Below the pieces are notes generated by a model that was not told the origin of the DNA, did no database searches, and was given only the letters and a program-made list of their open reading frames with translations. 64,000 bases of DNA from an uncultured Pelagibacteraceae bacterium (GTDB lineage Bacteria; Pseudomonadota; Alphaproteobacteria; Pelagibacterales; Pelagibacteraceae): NCBI GenBank assembly GCA_902582235.1, contig CACHQX010000001.1, forward strand, positions 1 through 64,000, in the 5' to 3' direction. Both the position numbers and the translations under genes were made by a program. The number at the start of each line of letters is the position of its first letter. Position 1 is the stretch's first letter. Of this stretch, positions 10,028-19,355 are shown piece after piece.

Positions 10028-10055
10028 TTTATAAACTTAACATCTAATTTGTCAA
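10028..10055 (-). promoter_or_regulatory. Candidate sigma70-type promoter of rpsD
   Basis: On the minus strand a perfect -35 TTGACA (10055-10050) and a -10 TATAAA (10033-10028) are separated by 16 bp in the 40-bp gap between the trmJ-like gene and rpsD. The predicted start of transcription, near 10021, would leave only about six bases before the rpsD ATG. Pattern match only. Confidence 0.55.
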
Positions 10056-10769
10056 TCAACGTTTTTTTCCTAAACTTGCAAATACACTTGATAAAATACG
10101 TGTTTCTTTATCTGAAAGTTCCATTCTATAAAAAATGTTTCTTAAATTTTCAAGCATTATAGGTTTTTTTTCTTTATGCTTGAAAAAACTAATTTCATTT
10201 AGATTGTTTAAACATAAGTTTATCATTGCTTGAATTTCCTTTTTAGAAGCCTTCTTAACCTTTTTTGACTTTTTAAACTGATTTGATTTGGAGTTTAAAA
10301 AACTTGATACAAATTGTGCAATAATGATTAGGCTATGGGATAGATTTAAAGATTTAAAATTTATATTTGTTGGTATTTGTAAAGTGTAATTTGCGTAACT
10401 AACTTCTTTATTTGATAAACCTGATGCTTCTGAACCAAATAAAAAACCAATTTTTTTTCTAAAATCTATTTTTTTTAAACCCTCAAGATTAATATGTTTT
10501 ACATTTTTGTTTCTAAATCTTGCAGATGTAGCTATTAAGATATCAATATCTCCTAAGGAACTTTCTAAATTATTAAAAACTTTACTTTTTTTTATAATGT
10601 CTTTCGCTCCAACAGATGTTGCTAATATCTTATCGTTAGGAAAAATAGGTTTTGGATCAATCAAATAAATTTTTTGAAAATTAAAATTTTTTATTGCTCT
10701 TGCACACGCACCAATGTTCTCTGATAACTGAGGTTTGTGTAAAATAAATGTAACTTTACTTTTGTTCAT
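10056..10769 (-). CDS. trmJ: SpoU/TrmH-family tRNA 2'-O-methyltransferase, TrmJ-like
   Basis: A 237-residue SPOUT-class RNA methyltransferase. Early motif LHKPQLSENIGACARAIKNF (residues 11-30) carries the conserved Asn/Arg region, followed by FGSEASGLSNKEV (around 118-130) and LNLSHSLIIIAQ (around 150-161), the knot that binds AdoMet. TrmJ methylates the ribose at position 32 of tRNAs in E. coli. The length and C-terminal extension fit TrmJ rather than TrmL. The gene follows the UAAP-like gene immediately and is the last before the rpsD promoter. Confidence 0.85.
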   Translation of the reverse strand: MNKSKVTFILHKPQLSENIGACARAIKNFNFQKIYLIDPKPIFPNDKILATSVGAKDIIKKSKVFNNLESSLGDIDILIATSARFRNKNVKHINLEGLKKIDFRKKIGFLFGSEASGLSNKEVSYANYTLQIPTNINFKSLNLSHSLIIIAQFVSSFLNSKSNQFKKSKKVKKASKKEIQAMINLCLNNLNEISFFKHKEKKPIMLENLRNIFYRMELSDKETRILSSVFASLGKKR

Positions 10770-11630
10770 TTATTTAATGCCGTGATTTCTATTATAATTA
10801 GATAATTTCGATGTGTTAATTCCTTTAAGAAATTTTTGATCAACATCCCATATAGAAACCTTCAATGGATAACAATTTGCTACATCAGATGAATGTTCTG
10901 ATCCACAGTCTCCACCTGGGCAAGCAGATAAAACCCCTAATAGATCTGTTTCTGCAAAAAATTCTAAATAATCACCAGGTCTCACAGGACTTGATTTCAT
11001 AAAGTATTGTTTAGTATCATTTGTAAAACCAGTAAGCATGAATACATTTAATACATCGTGTACAATTTTTTCTGCGTCATCTAATTTAACATTTTTCTCT
11101 TTAACCAAAGCTCTAGTTAAGTTTGAATGACAACAATAATGATAATCGTTGTTTGATGTTAATTTATACGTGTAAGGATCACATCTGGTACCAATAACAT
11201 CGTGGACCGAGCCCCCATCTTTGTCATATCCATACCAATCTAATGTATCCCACGTAATTGTAGCTAATGATCTTAAATAAGGAAAGCTACTAAACATTTT
11301 ATCTCCAACTGAAATATGTGTTCCGTAAAGAGCTCTAGTTTTTCCAGAATAAAACTTTTCCTCTAAATTATCAGCTTGAAATAAATTTAAATCTCCAACT
11401 TGTGGTCCTTCAAGACTTTCTATTCTAAAAAAATTACCTGATTTAACATTAAAAGTTTTAGCATCTCTTGGTGGGATTATAACCTCATCAATTTGTTTAA
11501 TGTGTTTTCTAGCTTCATGTAATATTTCAAGATTATTATTTATGCTATCATTTGGGTAACAAACAACTGGATCTGCTCCTACCCTGCTTTCGATATCAGT
11601 AGGTTTCTCGGAAAACTTCTTTATTTTCAT
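10770..11630 (-). CDS. Urea-amidolyase-associated (UAAP, DUF1989) family protein
   Basis: A 286-residue member of the DUF1989/urea carboxylase-associated family. The family marks are a central GTRCDPYT and the C-terminal cluster SACPGGDCGSEHSS (about residues 238-251) with paired cysteines. In other bacteria such proteins are encoded with urea carboxylase or allophanate hydrolase and may take part in amine or guanidine nitrogen use, but no urea carboxylase, allophanate hydrolase or transporter is found nearby here. It abuts cimA and the trmJ-like gene on the same strand. Biochemical role unknown. Confidence 0.75.
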   Translation of the reverse strand: MKIKKFSEKPTDIESRVGADPVVCYPNDSINNNLEILHEARKHIKQIDEVIIPPRDAKTFNVKSGNFFRIESLEGPQVGDLNLFQADNLEEKFYSGKTRALYGTHISVGDKMFSSFPYLRSLATITWDTLDWYGYDKDGGSVHDVIGTRCDPYTYKLTSNNDYHYCCHSNLTRALVKEKNVKLDDAEKIVHDVLNVFMLTGFTNDTKQYFMKSSPVRPGDYLEFFAETDLLGVLSACPGGDCGSEHSSDVANCYPLKVSIWDVDQKFLKGINTSKLSNYNRNHGIK

Positions 11631-13232
11631 TTATTTACTTGCAGGAGCTTTATCCTTAAATAATTTAAAATCTAAACTATCTATAAGAGCTTTAAATGAT
11701 GCATCAATTATGTTTGGTGATACTCCAATGGTAAACCAATTTTTTCCTTGAGAGTCTGTGCTTTCAATCGATACTCTTGTGGTCGCTTCAGTTCCTGTAT
11801 TTAAAATTCTAACCTTATAGTCAACTAGTTTTAAATCTTTTAAATATTCAGAATATTTTTCTAATTTAGTAACATTTTTTCTTATAGCGTTATCTAGAGC
11901 ATGAACAGGTCCGTTACCCTCACCTTCACAGACTATTTGTTCACCATCGACCTCTAATTTTGCTTTTGCTCTTGAAATTATTTTATCCTGACTGTTTTTT
12001 GAAACTGAAACATCATATTCTTTAATTGAGATATATCTTGGAATTTCTCCCATTACTCTTCTAGCAAGTAATTCAAAAGAAGCATCAGCTCCATCGTAAC
12101 TGTAACCAATAAATTCTCTGTCCTTTACTTCTTCCAAAAGTTTTTTAACTTTTGGATCGTTTTCTTCAATTTCTATTCCAATTGTTTTAAGTCTGGATAA
12201 AATATTTGATTTACCTGATTGATCAGAAACAACTATGTTTCTGTTGTTACCAACATCCTCTGGATTTATATGCTCATAAGTTTTAGGATCTTTTTGAACA
12301 GCAGATACATGTAAACCACCTTTATGTGAAAATGCTGCAGCACCCACATAAGGTAAATGTTTATTTGGTTTTCTATTTAATATCTCATCAAGTAATCTTG
12401 AACATTGAGTAATGTGTTTAATATTTTTTTCTTTAATACTTATTTCAAATTTGTCTGATAATTCTTTTTTTAGATGAAAAGTTGGAATAATTGACATTAG
12501 GTTAGCATTACCACATCTTTCACCTAAACCATTTATAGTACCTTGTATTTGTCTTGCACCTGATAAAACGGCTGCAATTGAATTTGCAACTGCATTACCA
12601 GTATCATTATGTGCGTGAATACCTAAGTTTTCACCAGGAATATGTTCTGAAACTTTTTTAACTATTTTTGTAACTTCATGAGGAAGTGTTCCACCATTAG
12701 TATCACAAAGAACTATCCATTTAGCACCGTTATCATAAGCAGCTTTGATACAAGCTAAAGCATATTTAGGATTTGCTTTATAACCATCAAAAAAGTGTTC
12801 TGCATCAAACATGAACTCTTTGTTGTTTTTTACAAAATGTTTTGTTGTCTCTTTAATATTTTCTAAATTTTCCTCATTAGTGATTCCTAATGCAACATCA
12901 ACATGAAAATCCCATGACTTTCCAACCAAACAAACAGATTTAGTATTAGAATTTAAAATTGCTGACAAACCTGGATCATTTTCAGCACTTCGTCCAGCTT
13001 TCTTTGTCATTCCAAAAGCAGTGAAGGTAGAATTTTTTAAATCTAAACCTTTTTGAAAAAATTCTGTATCAGACGGATTAGCCCCTGGCCAACCTCCCTC
13101 TATATAATCCACACCAAGATCATCTAAAGCATGCGCAATTTTTGTTTTTTCATCAATTGAAAAATGCACACCTTGGGTTTGAGCCCCATCTCTCAATGTC
13201 GTGTCAAATATGTATAATCGTTCTTTACTCAT
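11631..13232 (-). CDS. cimA: (R)-citramalate synthase
   Basis: A 533-residue enzyme of the LeuA/HMG-CoA lyase-like family. It has the N-terminal TIM barrel (DTTLRDGAQTQGV near residue 10, metal residues in GIHAHNDTGNAVANS near 208-222) and the C-terminal allosteric domain. The long GLGERCGNANL loop and the GGWPGANPSD stretch are typical of citramalate synthase (CimA type), which condenses pyruvate with acetyl-CoA to start threonine-independent isoleucine synthesis. The start is set at 13232, giving a 4-bp ATGA overlap with cysS; an ATG four codons earlier would lie inside cysS. Confidence 0.9.
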   Translation of the reverse strand: MSKERLYIFDTTLRDGAQTQGVHFSIDEKTKIAHALDDLGVDYIEGGWPGANPSDTEFFQKGLDLKNSTFTAFGMTKKAGRSAENDPGLSAILNSNTKSVCLVGKSWDFHVDVALGITNEENLENIKETTKHFVKNNKEFMFDAEHFFDGYKANPKYALACIKAAYDNGAKWIVLCDTNGGTLPHEVTKIVKKVSEHIPGENLGIHAHNDTGNAVANSIAAVLSGARQIQGTINGLGERCGNANLMSIIPTFHLKKELSDKFEISIKEKNIKHITQCSRLLDEILNRKPNKHLPYVGAAAFSHKGGLHVSAVQKDPKTYEHINPEDVGNNRNIVVSDQSGKSNILSRLKTIGIEIEENDPKVKKLLEEVKDREFIGYSYDGADASFELLARRVMGEIPRYISIKEYDVSVSKNSQDKIISRAKAKLEVDGEQIVCEGEGNGPVHALDNAIRKNVTKLEKYSEYLKDLKLVDYKVRILNTGTEATTRVSIESTDSQGKNWFTIGVSPNIIDASFKALIDSLDFKLFKDKAPASK

Positions 13233-14590
13233 TTTATTTTCCAAGTTGTTTTATCATCTTTATCTTCAATTAAAATACCTTTATCTAAAAGTTCATTTCT
13301 GATTTCATCAGCTAATTGGTAATTTTTGTTGTCTCTAGCTGTGTTCCTATCTTTTATCTTTTGCAAAATCTCTTCCTCTGAAATTTCTAAAATATTTTTT
13401 TTAAACTCTTGCCATTTTGATTTTGGCTCAGTTAACAGACCAATAAAATTACATGCTGTTGTAAAAATTTCTTTATCTTTATCAGATCCTTTGGCAGCTT
13501 TGTCATATAATTTATGAATATTACTTATATAGCCAGGTGTATTTAAATCATCGTAAAGAGGAGCTAAATCATCATCTGGTATCAATACTTTATCTTCTGG
13601 TTTTTTTTGACACTCGTACCATTTATCTAAAGTTTTTTTTGATTGTGTTAATAGATTTTCATTCCAATCCATTGCTTGCTTATAATGAGTTGACATTAAT
13701 GCTAATCTTAAAACTTGACCATTATACTTTTCATAAAAATCTTTTATTTTAAAAACATTCCCTTGAGACTTTGCCATTTTCTCATTTGAAACTGTAATAA
13801 ATCCATTGTGTATCCAATAATTTGATAATGATTTATTTTCATTTGCACATCTTGATTGTGCTATTTCGTTTTCGTGGTGTGGAAATAATAAATCACGTCC
13901 TCCTCCATGTATATCAAATGTATCTCCAAGAAACTTTTTTGACATCGCAGAACACTCTATATGCCACCCTGGTCTACCTCTCCCCCAAGGAGAATCCCAT
14001 CCAGGTTCATCTTCGGTTGATGGTTTCCATAAAACAAAATCTTCAGGTCTTTTCTTATTTTCTGATACCTCAACCCTAGCTCCTGCAAAAAGTTCATCAA
14101 CATTTTTATTTGATAGTTTTCCGTAATCTTTAAAACTCGATACATTAAAATAGACATGAGATTTATTTTCATATGCATTATTTTTTTTAATAAGAATATT
14201 TATCATATCGATCATTAATGGAATATTCTCAGTAGCTTTTGGCTCAAAAGAAGGTTTTTCACAATTTAAATAATTACAATCATCATTAAAACGTTTTGTA
14301 ATATCTTTAGTTAATTTATCTATTGATATATTTTTCTTTTTTGCACCATCTATAATTTTATCATCAACATCAGTTATATTTCTTGCATATAAAACTGAGG
14401 ATTTCCCATATTTACATTTAAGCACTTTAAAAAGAATATCAAAAACTACTAAAGGTCTAGCGTTACCAATATGAGGATCATCATATACTGTGGGTCCACA
14501 AACATACATCCTAACTTTCTTAGGATTTATTGGTGTGAATTTTTCTTTTTTTCCACCTAGACTATTAGTTAAATATATATCTTTATTCAT
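13229..14590 (-). CDS. cysS: Cysteinyl-tRNA synthetase
   Basis: A 453-residue class I aminoacyl-tRNA synthetase. The N terminus shows YVCGPTVYDDPHIGN (zinc-ligand Cys31 and HIGN at 40-43), the catalytic GWHIECSAMS region is near the middle and the KMSKS loop appears as KMAKS. It charges tRNA-Cys. The Ser-to-Ala variant of the KMSKS motif is a mild departure from the consensus. Opposite-strand open frames here are shadows. It overlaps cimA by 4 bp; 45 bp separate it from the nadE end. Confidence 0.96.
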   Translation of the reverse strand: MNKDIYLTNSLGGKKEKFTPINPKKVRMYVCGPTVYDDPHIGNARPLVVFDILFKVLKCKYGKSSVLYARNITDVDDKIIDGAKKKNISIDKLTKDITKRFNDDCNYLNCEKPSFEPKATENIPLMIDMINILIKKNNAYENKSHVYFNVSSFKDYGKLSNKNVDELFAGARVEVSENKKRPEDFVLWKPSTEDEPGWDSPWGRGRPGWHIECSAMSKKFLGDTFDIHGGGRDLLFPHHENEIAQSRCANENKSLSNYWIHNGFITVSNEKMAKSQGNVFKIKDFYEKYNGQVLRLALMSTHYKQAMDWNENLLTQSKKTLDKWYECQKKPEDKVLIPDDDLAPLYDDLNTPGYISNIHKLYDKAAKGSDKDKEIFTTACNFIGLLTEPKSKWQEFKKNILEISEEEILQKIKDRNTARDNKNYQLADEIRNELLDKGILIEDKDDKTTWKIK

Positions 14591-14635
14591 TGTATAAGGA
14601 ATATACTTTTAATTTAGATTTGTGAATCTATTTGA

Positions 14636-15373
14636 TTAATTGGGAATCTTGCATACTGGAATTGGCTCCATTTTGTGCAAGTTTGATTTTCTAATTTGAA
14701 TATATTTATCTCGATTTTTAGAATTCTCGTTATTCATAGCTTCTTCTATTTCTTTATATGATAATCCTAATTGACCTTCATCAGTTCTACCATCATCCCA
14801 AAGACCGTCTGTTGGTGCTGCATTAATAATATCATCAAGTATTTTTAATTCTCTTCCAAGTTCCCATACTTCTGTTTTATTGCAATCTGCAATTGGAGAT
14901 ATATCAACTCCTCCATCACCATATTTTGTATAAAAGCCAACTCCAAAATCTTCTACTTTATTTCCTGTTCCAACCACTATTCCATTGTTAGCTGCAGCAA
15001 CTTGATAAAGAGTTGCCATTCTTAGCCTTGCACGTGAATTGGCCATCCCGTGTTCGCTATCAAATTTACCTAAAGTATTTCCAAATGTTTTAAACAAACT
15101 ATCTAACTCTATTGTGTGACCTTGAACATTTTTAAAATTCTTTTTCAACCACTCTTGATGTCTTATACTTAAATCGTGTTGAGTATCTTTTTGCTTAATT
15201 GGCATAGATAAAACTATAGTTTTTAAACCTGTCATTGCACTCAATGTACTAGAAACAGAGGAGTCTATTCCCCCAGAAATACCTATAACTAATGACTCTG
15301 CCTTTTTTGGCATTGAATTAACATAATTCAATATCCAGTCTTTTATAAATAAAGCTTTTTTTGATGCATCCAT
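14636..15373 (-). CDS. nadE: NAD synthetase, ammonia-dependent type
   Basis: A 245-residue N-type ATP pyrophosphatase domain with the P-loop GISGGIDSS at residues 31-39 and the GTGNKVEDFGVGFYTKYGDGGVD nucleotide-binding region further on. It amidates nicotinic acid adenine dinucleotide to NAD. There is no glutamine-hydrolysing nitrilase domain, so it should use free ammonia or an unlinked donor. A Shine-Dalgarno-like AGGAATC lies just before the ATG. It lies between the DAHP synthase and cysS genes, a pathway-mixed operon typical of compact genomes. Confidence 0.93.
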   Translation of the reverse strand: MDASKKALFIKDWILNYVNSMPKKAESLVIGISGGIDSSVSSTLSAMTGLKTIVLSMPIKQKDTQHDLSIRHQEWLKKNFKNVQGHTIELDSLFKTFGNTLGKFDSEHGMANSRARLRMATLYQVAAANNGIVVGTGNKVEDFGVGFYTKYGDGGVDISPIADCNKTEVWELGRELKILDDIINAAPTDGLWDDGRTDEGQLGLSYKEIEEAMNNENSKNRDKYIQIRKSNLHKMEPIPVCKIPN

Positions 15374-15410
15374 GATTCCTATATAATGTAAAAATTAAAT
15401 TTTTAAATGT

Positions 15411-16790
15411 CTAAGATGCCGCTTTAATTGCATTTTTTGCATAATTGGAATTCTTTTTAATCTCATCAGAAATCAAAAAAGCCAATTCCAAGGCCTGATC
15501 AGCATTCAATCTTGGATCGCAATGTGTATGGTATCTGCTTGATAAATCTTGGTCTGAAATATTTTTTGCACCACCAGTACATTCTGTCACATTCTGACCT
15601 GTCATTTCTATATGAAGACCGCCAGCATAAGATCCTTCACTTTGATGAACCTCAAAAACATTTTTAACCTCTTTGACCACATTGTTAAATGGTCTTGTTT
15701 TAAATCCAGTTGTAGAGACCAAAGTATTTCCATGCATCGGATCACATGACCAAACTACATTTAAACCCTCTTTTTTAATTCCTCTTATAAGTTTTGGTAA
15801 AAATTTTTCAACTTTATCGTGTCCATATCTCGAAATAAGAGTAATTTTTCCTTTTTCATTTTTAGGATTAATGACTTCACAAATTTTTGCTATCTCATCT
15901 GCTTTTGAAGTTGGTCCACATTTAATGCCAATTGGATTTTCTATTCCTCTACAAAATTCAACATGTCCACCATCTAATTGTCTAGTTCTATCACCGATCC
16001 AAACAAAGTGAGCGGACGTGTCATGGTATTCTCCTGTAGTAGAATCTGTTCTTGTCATACTTTCTTCAAATGGTAAATGAAGAGCTTCATGAGAAGTCCA
16101 AAAATTAACTGTGTACAATCTTCTATTAAATTCTGGAGTTATTCCGCAAGCTGCCATAAATCCAAGTGCGTCTGCAATTTTGTCCTCTAACTCTTTGAAT
16201 TTTTTAGCTTGTGGACTATTTTTAATGTATCCCAAATTCCATAGATGAACTTTTTTTAAATCTGCAAAACCTCCATTTGAAAAGGCTCTTAACAAATTAA
16301 GTGTAGATGCTGATTGAGAGTATGCCCTAAACAATCTTTTTGGATCAGGTCTTCTAGCTTTTTCATTAAATTCAATTGAGTTAATGTTATCTCCTAGATA
16401 ACTTGGTAATTCTTTTCCACCTTGTTTTTCAGTTGGTGCACTTCTTGGTTTAGAAAACTGTCCAGCAATTCTTCCAAGTTTAACAACTGGCAGAGATGCT
16501 GAATAAGTTAAAATAAGTGACATTTGTAAAATTACTTTAAAAGTATCCCTGATGTTATCAGGATGAAATTCTGCAAAACTTTCCGCACAATCTCCTCCTT
16601 GAAGTAAGAATGCTTTACCATCTACAACTTCTGCAAGTTGATCTTTTAAATGTCTGGTCTCGCCAGCAAATACCAATGGTGGAGAAGATTTTAATTTATT
16701 TAGTACCATGTTAAGTTCTTTCTCATCATCGTATGATGGGACGTGCTTAACAGGATGTTTTCTCCAAGAATTAACTTTCCAATTTTTCAT
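15411..16790 (-). CDS. aroG: 3-deoxy-D-arabino-heptulosonate 7-phosphate synthase, class II
   Basis: A 459-residue type II (plant-like) DAHP synthase, which condenses PEP and erythrose 4-phosphate in the first step of the shikimate pathway. Seen motifs include FLQGGDCAESFAEF (around residues 81-94), VKLGRIAGQFSKPRS, GIKCGPTS and WSCDPMHGNT, with the conserved metal and PEP residues. The C terminus has DPRLNADQALELA. Length is standard for the class. Its neighbours glmS and nadE lie on the same strand. Symbol follows the type II usage; aroF is used in other genomes. Confidence 0.93.
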   Translation of the reverse strand: MKNWKVNSWRKHPVKHVPSYDDEKELNMVLNKLKSSPPLVFAGETRHLKDQLAEVVDGKAFLLQGGDCAESFAEFHPDNIRDTFKVILQMSLILTYSASLPVVKLGRIAGQFSKPRSAPTEKQGGKELPSYLGDNINSIEFNEKARRPDPKRLFRAYSQSASTLNLLRAFSNGGFADLKKVHLWNLGYIKNSPQAKKFKELEDKIADALGFMAACGITPEFNRRLYTVNFWTSHEALHLPFEESMTRTDSTTGEYHDTSAHFVWIGDRTRQLDGGHVEFCRGIENPIGIKCGPTSKADEIAKICEVINPKNEKGKITLISRYGHDKVEKFLPKLIRGIKKEGLNVVWSCDPMHGNTLVSTTGFKTRPFNNVVKEVKNVFEVHQSEGSYAGGLHIEMTGQNVTECTGGAKNISDQDLSSRYHTHCDPRLNADQALELAFLISDEIKKNSNYAKNAIKAAS

Positions 16791-16848
16791 ATTTCAACCT
16801 TAAGATGAATATATAACCAAATTATGACAAAAGAGAACACTTATTTTT

Positions 16849-18669
16849 TTACTCAACAGTTACTGATTTAGCCAAATTTCTGGGTTTATCGATGTCATAA
16901 CCTTTTTTTAATGCTGAGTAGTAGGCGAGTTTTTGTAGAGGAATAGTAACTAAAAAAGGAAACAAATCATCATTTGTATTTTCAACTTCAATAGTCTCCC
17001 ATATATTTTCAGAATATACTTCATCTTTACTTTTATTTGTAATAAGTAAAACTTTTGCTCCCCTAGCTATTACTTCCTGCATATTCGAAATTGTTTTTTT
17101 ATAATGTTGATCTCTTGGGGCAATTACAACAACAGGCATTCCATCTTCAATTAGCGCTAATGGACCATGTTTCATTTCACCCGCTGGATATCCTTCAGCA
17201 TGTACATATGCTAACTCTTTAAGTTTTAGTGCTCCTTCCAATGCTATTGGAAAAGAGTAGCCTCTTCCTAAAAACATTGATCCTTTTGCATCAATGAATG
17301 AACTGCATATTGATTGTATTTTGTCTTCAGTCATTAAAGATTTTTTTACTAACTCAGCAAGACTAAATAATTTTTTAATTCTTATTAGATAATCTTTTTT
17401 ACTGATATCTTTTCTTTTTTGAGCTAATTTTAAGCAAAGTATATATAAAACAAGCATTTGTCCCAAAAAAGCTTTAGTTGATGCAACGCCAATTTCTGGT
17501 CCACAATGAATTGGTAAGACAAACTTAGAGTCTCTTGCAATTGAACTTTCAATCACATTGACAACTGAACATGTTTTCATCTTATTTTTATTACAAAGAT
17601 CTAAAGCTGCATAAGTATCAGCAGTTTCACCTGACTGAGAAACAAAAACATAAAGACAATCTTTTTTAAATTTATTTTTTCTATAACGGAACTCTGAAGC
17701 TATATCTACACTAACATCAAAAGATGTTAATTGCTCAAACCAGTACTTTGCAATAATACATGAATGATAAGCTGTACCACATCCTATCAAAGTTATAGAA
17801 TTTATTTCTTTTTCTTTAAATGGAAAATTAAAAATATTTATATCTTTATTAATTTTGTCTATGTACTCGTTTACACAATTTTTAATGGTGTTTGGTTGTT
17901 CATCGATTTCTTTGGCCATGAAATGTTTATAATCACCCTTTTCATAATTTTGTTCATCAGAAGACAAAAGTAATATTTTCTTATTTATTTTTTTTCCACT
18001 CTGATTAAAAAATTCAACATTATCTTTTTTTATAATACAAAACTCACCATCATTGAGATATGAAATTTTATTTGTCATAGATTTTAAAGCATAAGAATCT
18101 GATCCTAAATAGTTTTCACCAGGGCCGTATCCAACAGCTAAAGGTGAGCCCCTTCTAGCACCAACTATTAAATTTGGATTATCCTTAAAGATTATACCTA
18201 AGGCAAAACTACCATGAAGTTTTTTTAGAACTTTAATAATTGCATCTTTAAGATTATCTTTTTTTAAATATTCAGTAATAAGATGAACAATAACTTCTGT
18301 ATCCGTTTGGGACTTAAACTTATGTCCTTTATTTATTAAAAACTTTTTTAACAATGTTGAGTTTTCAATTATTCCATTATGAACTATAGATACATTTTCT
18401 GAAGAATGTGGATGAGCGTTAATTGTGTTTGGAACACCGTGTGTTGCCCATCGTACATGTCCAATTCCAACATTTCCTGTTAACTTTGATTTTGAAACAG
18501 CATCTTCTAAACTTTCAACTCTACCCTCACATTTAACTTCTTTAATGAAGCCAGAGTCAATCGTTGCTATTCCCGCAGAGTCGTAACCTCTATATTCTAA
18601 TTTTTTTAGCGAATTTATAATTGGTGATGAAACCAATTTGTTGCTTGTTATTCCAATAATTCCACACAT
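16849..18669 (-). CDS. glmS: Glutamine-fructose-6-phosphate aminotransferase (isomerizing)
   Basis: A 606-residue GlmS: N-terminal glutaminase domain with nucleophile Cys2 (MCGIIGI), GHVRWATHG near residue 70, followed by two SIS sugar isomerase domains (VSQSGETADT; AEGYPAGEMKHGP) and the C-terminal DKPRNLAKSVTVE. It makes glucosamine 6-phosphate, the entry to UDP-GlcNAc for peptidoglycan and LPS. It starts 3 bp after a gene for the acetyltransferase domain of GlmU, so two steps of the same pathway are encoded in one operon. Confidence 0.97.
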   Translation of the reverse strand: MCGIIGITSNKLVSSPIINSLKKLEYRGYDSAGIATIDSGFIKEVKCEGRVESLEDAVSKSKLTGNVGIGHVRWATHGVPNTINAHPHSSENVSIVHNGIIENSTLLKKFLINKGHKFKSQTDTEVIVHLITEYLKKDNLKDAIIKVLKKLHGSFALGIIFKDNPNLIVGARRGSPLAVGYGPGENYLGSDSYALKSMTNKISYLNDGEFCIIKKDNVEFFNQSGKKINKKILLLSSDEQNYEKGDYKHFMAKEIDEQPNTIKNCVNEYIDKINKDINIFNFPFKEKEINSITLIGCGTAYHSCIIAKYWFEQLTSFDVSVDIASEFRYRKNKFKKDCLYVFVSQSGETADTYAALDLCNKNKMKTCSVVNVIESSIARDSKFVLPIHCGPEIGVASTKAFLGQMLVLYILCLKLAQKRKDISKKDYLIRIKKLFSLAELVKKSLMTEDKIQSICSSFIDAKGSMFLGRGYSFPIALEGALKLKELAYVHAEGYPAGEMKHGPLALIEDGMPVVVIAPRDQHYKKTISNMQEVIARGAKVLLITNKSKDEVYSENIWETIEVENTNDDLFPFLVTIPLQKLAYYSALKKGYDIDKPRNLAKSVTVE

Positions 18670-18672
18670 AAT

Positions 18673-19284
18673 TTATTTTTTTCTTTTATAATTTTTTACT
18701 TCAGTTTGTTTTGTTCTTGTTAATGCTAAAGAACCACTTTTTACATTTTGAGTTATTACAGAACTAGCGCCAACAATCGCTTTTTTTCCAATTTTAACAG
18801 GGGCAACTAACGATGTGTTTGATCCTATAAAAGCACCATCTTCAATTATTGTTTTACTTTTTTTAACTCCATCGTAATTACAAGTAATTGTACCCGCGCC
18901 AATATTAGATTCTTTACCTACTGTTGCATCTCCAATATAAGTAAGGTGATTTGCTTTTGAATTCTTTTTCAGCCGAGATTTTTTAATTTCAACAAAGTTA
19001 CCGACTTTTGAACCTTCTTCCAAAACAGTTCCGGGTCTTAAACGTGCGTATGGACCAATTGAAACATTATTATCAACACTTACACCTTCAAGGTGTGAAA
19101 AGGCTAATATCTTAACATTATTTTTAATTTTTACTTTCGATCCAAAAACAACATATGGTTCGATTGTTACATTTTTTCCAATTTTAGTATCATTTGAAAA
19201 AAAAACAGTCTCAGGTGCAGTCATTTTTACACCCTGATTTAAAAATTTTTTTCTAAATTTATTTTGAATATTAGTTTGTTTCAT
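18673..19284 (-). CDS. GlmU-type glucosamine-1-phosphate acetyltransferase domain only
   Basis: A 203-residue left-handed beta-helix protein that aligns with the C-terminal half of GlmU. The catalytic and substrate residues of E. coli GlmU are matched at Arg83, Lys101, His113, Tyr116 and Asn127, within [29 protein letters not shown] and [13 protein letters not shown]. The N-terminal uridyltransferase half is missing, and there is no room for it: gph starts divergently 72 bp upstream. The protein should acetylate glucosamine 1-phosphate; a separate enzyme must do the UTP step. It is followed by glmS after 3 bp. Confidence 0.85.
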   Translation of the reverse strand: MKQTNIQNKFRKKFLNQGVKMTAPETVFFSNDTKIGKNVTIEPYVVFGSKVKIKNNVKILAFSHLEGVSVDNNVSIGPYARLRPGTVLEEGSKVGNFVEIKKSRLKKNSKANHLTYIGDATVGKESNIGAGTITCNYDGVKKSKTIIEDGAFIGSNTSLVAPVKIGKKAIVGASSVITQNVKSGSLALTRTKQTEVKNYKRKK

Positions 19285-19355
19285 TGATTTTTTCTTATAG
19301 ATAAGTATTTATGATAAAGAATTCACAAAATATTTCTTAATAATACTTTTTTAAA

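Noticed and set aside
13957..14178. Minus-strand open frame within cysS
   Set aside because: It lies in another frame of a fully conserved cysS gene and shows no domain; a shadow.
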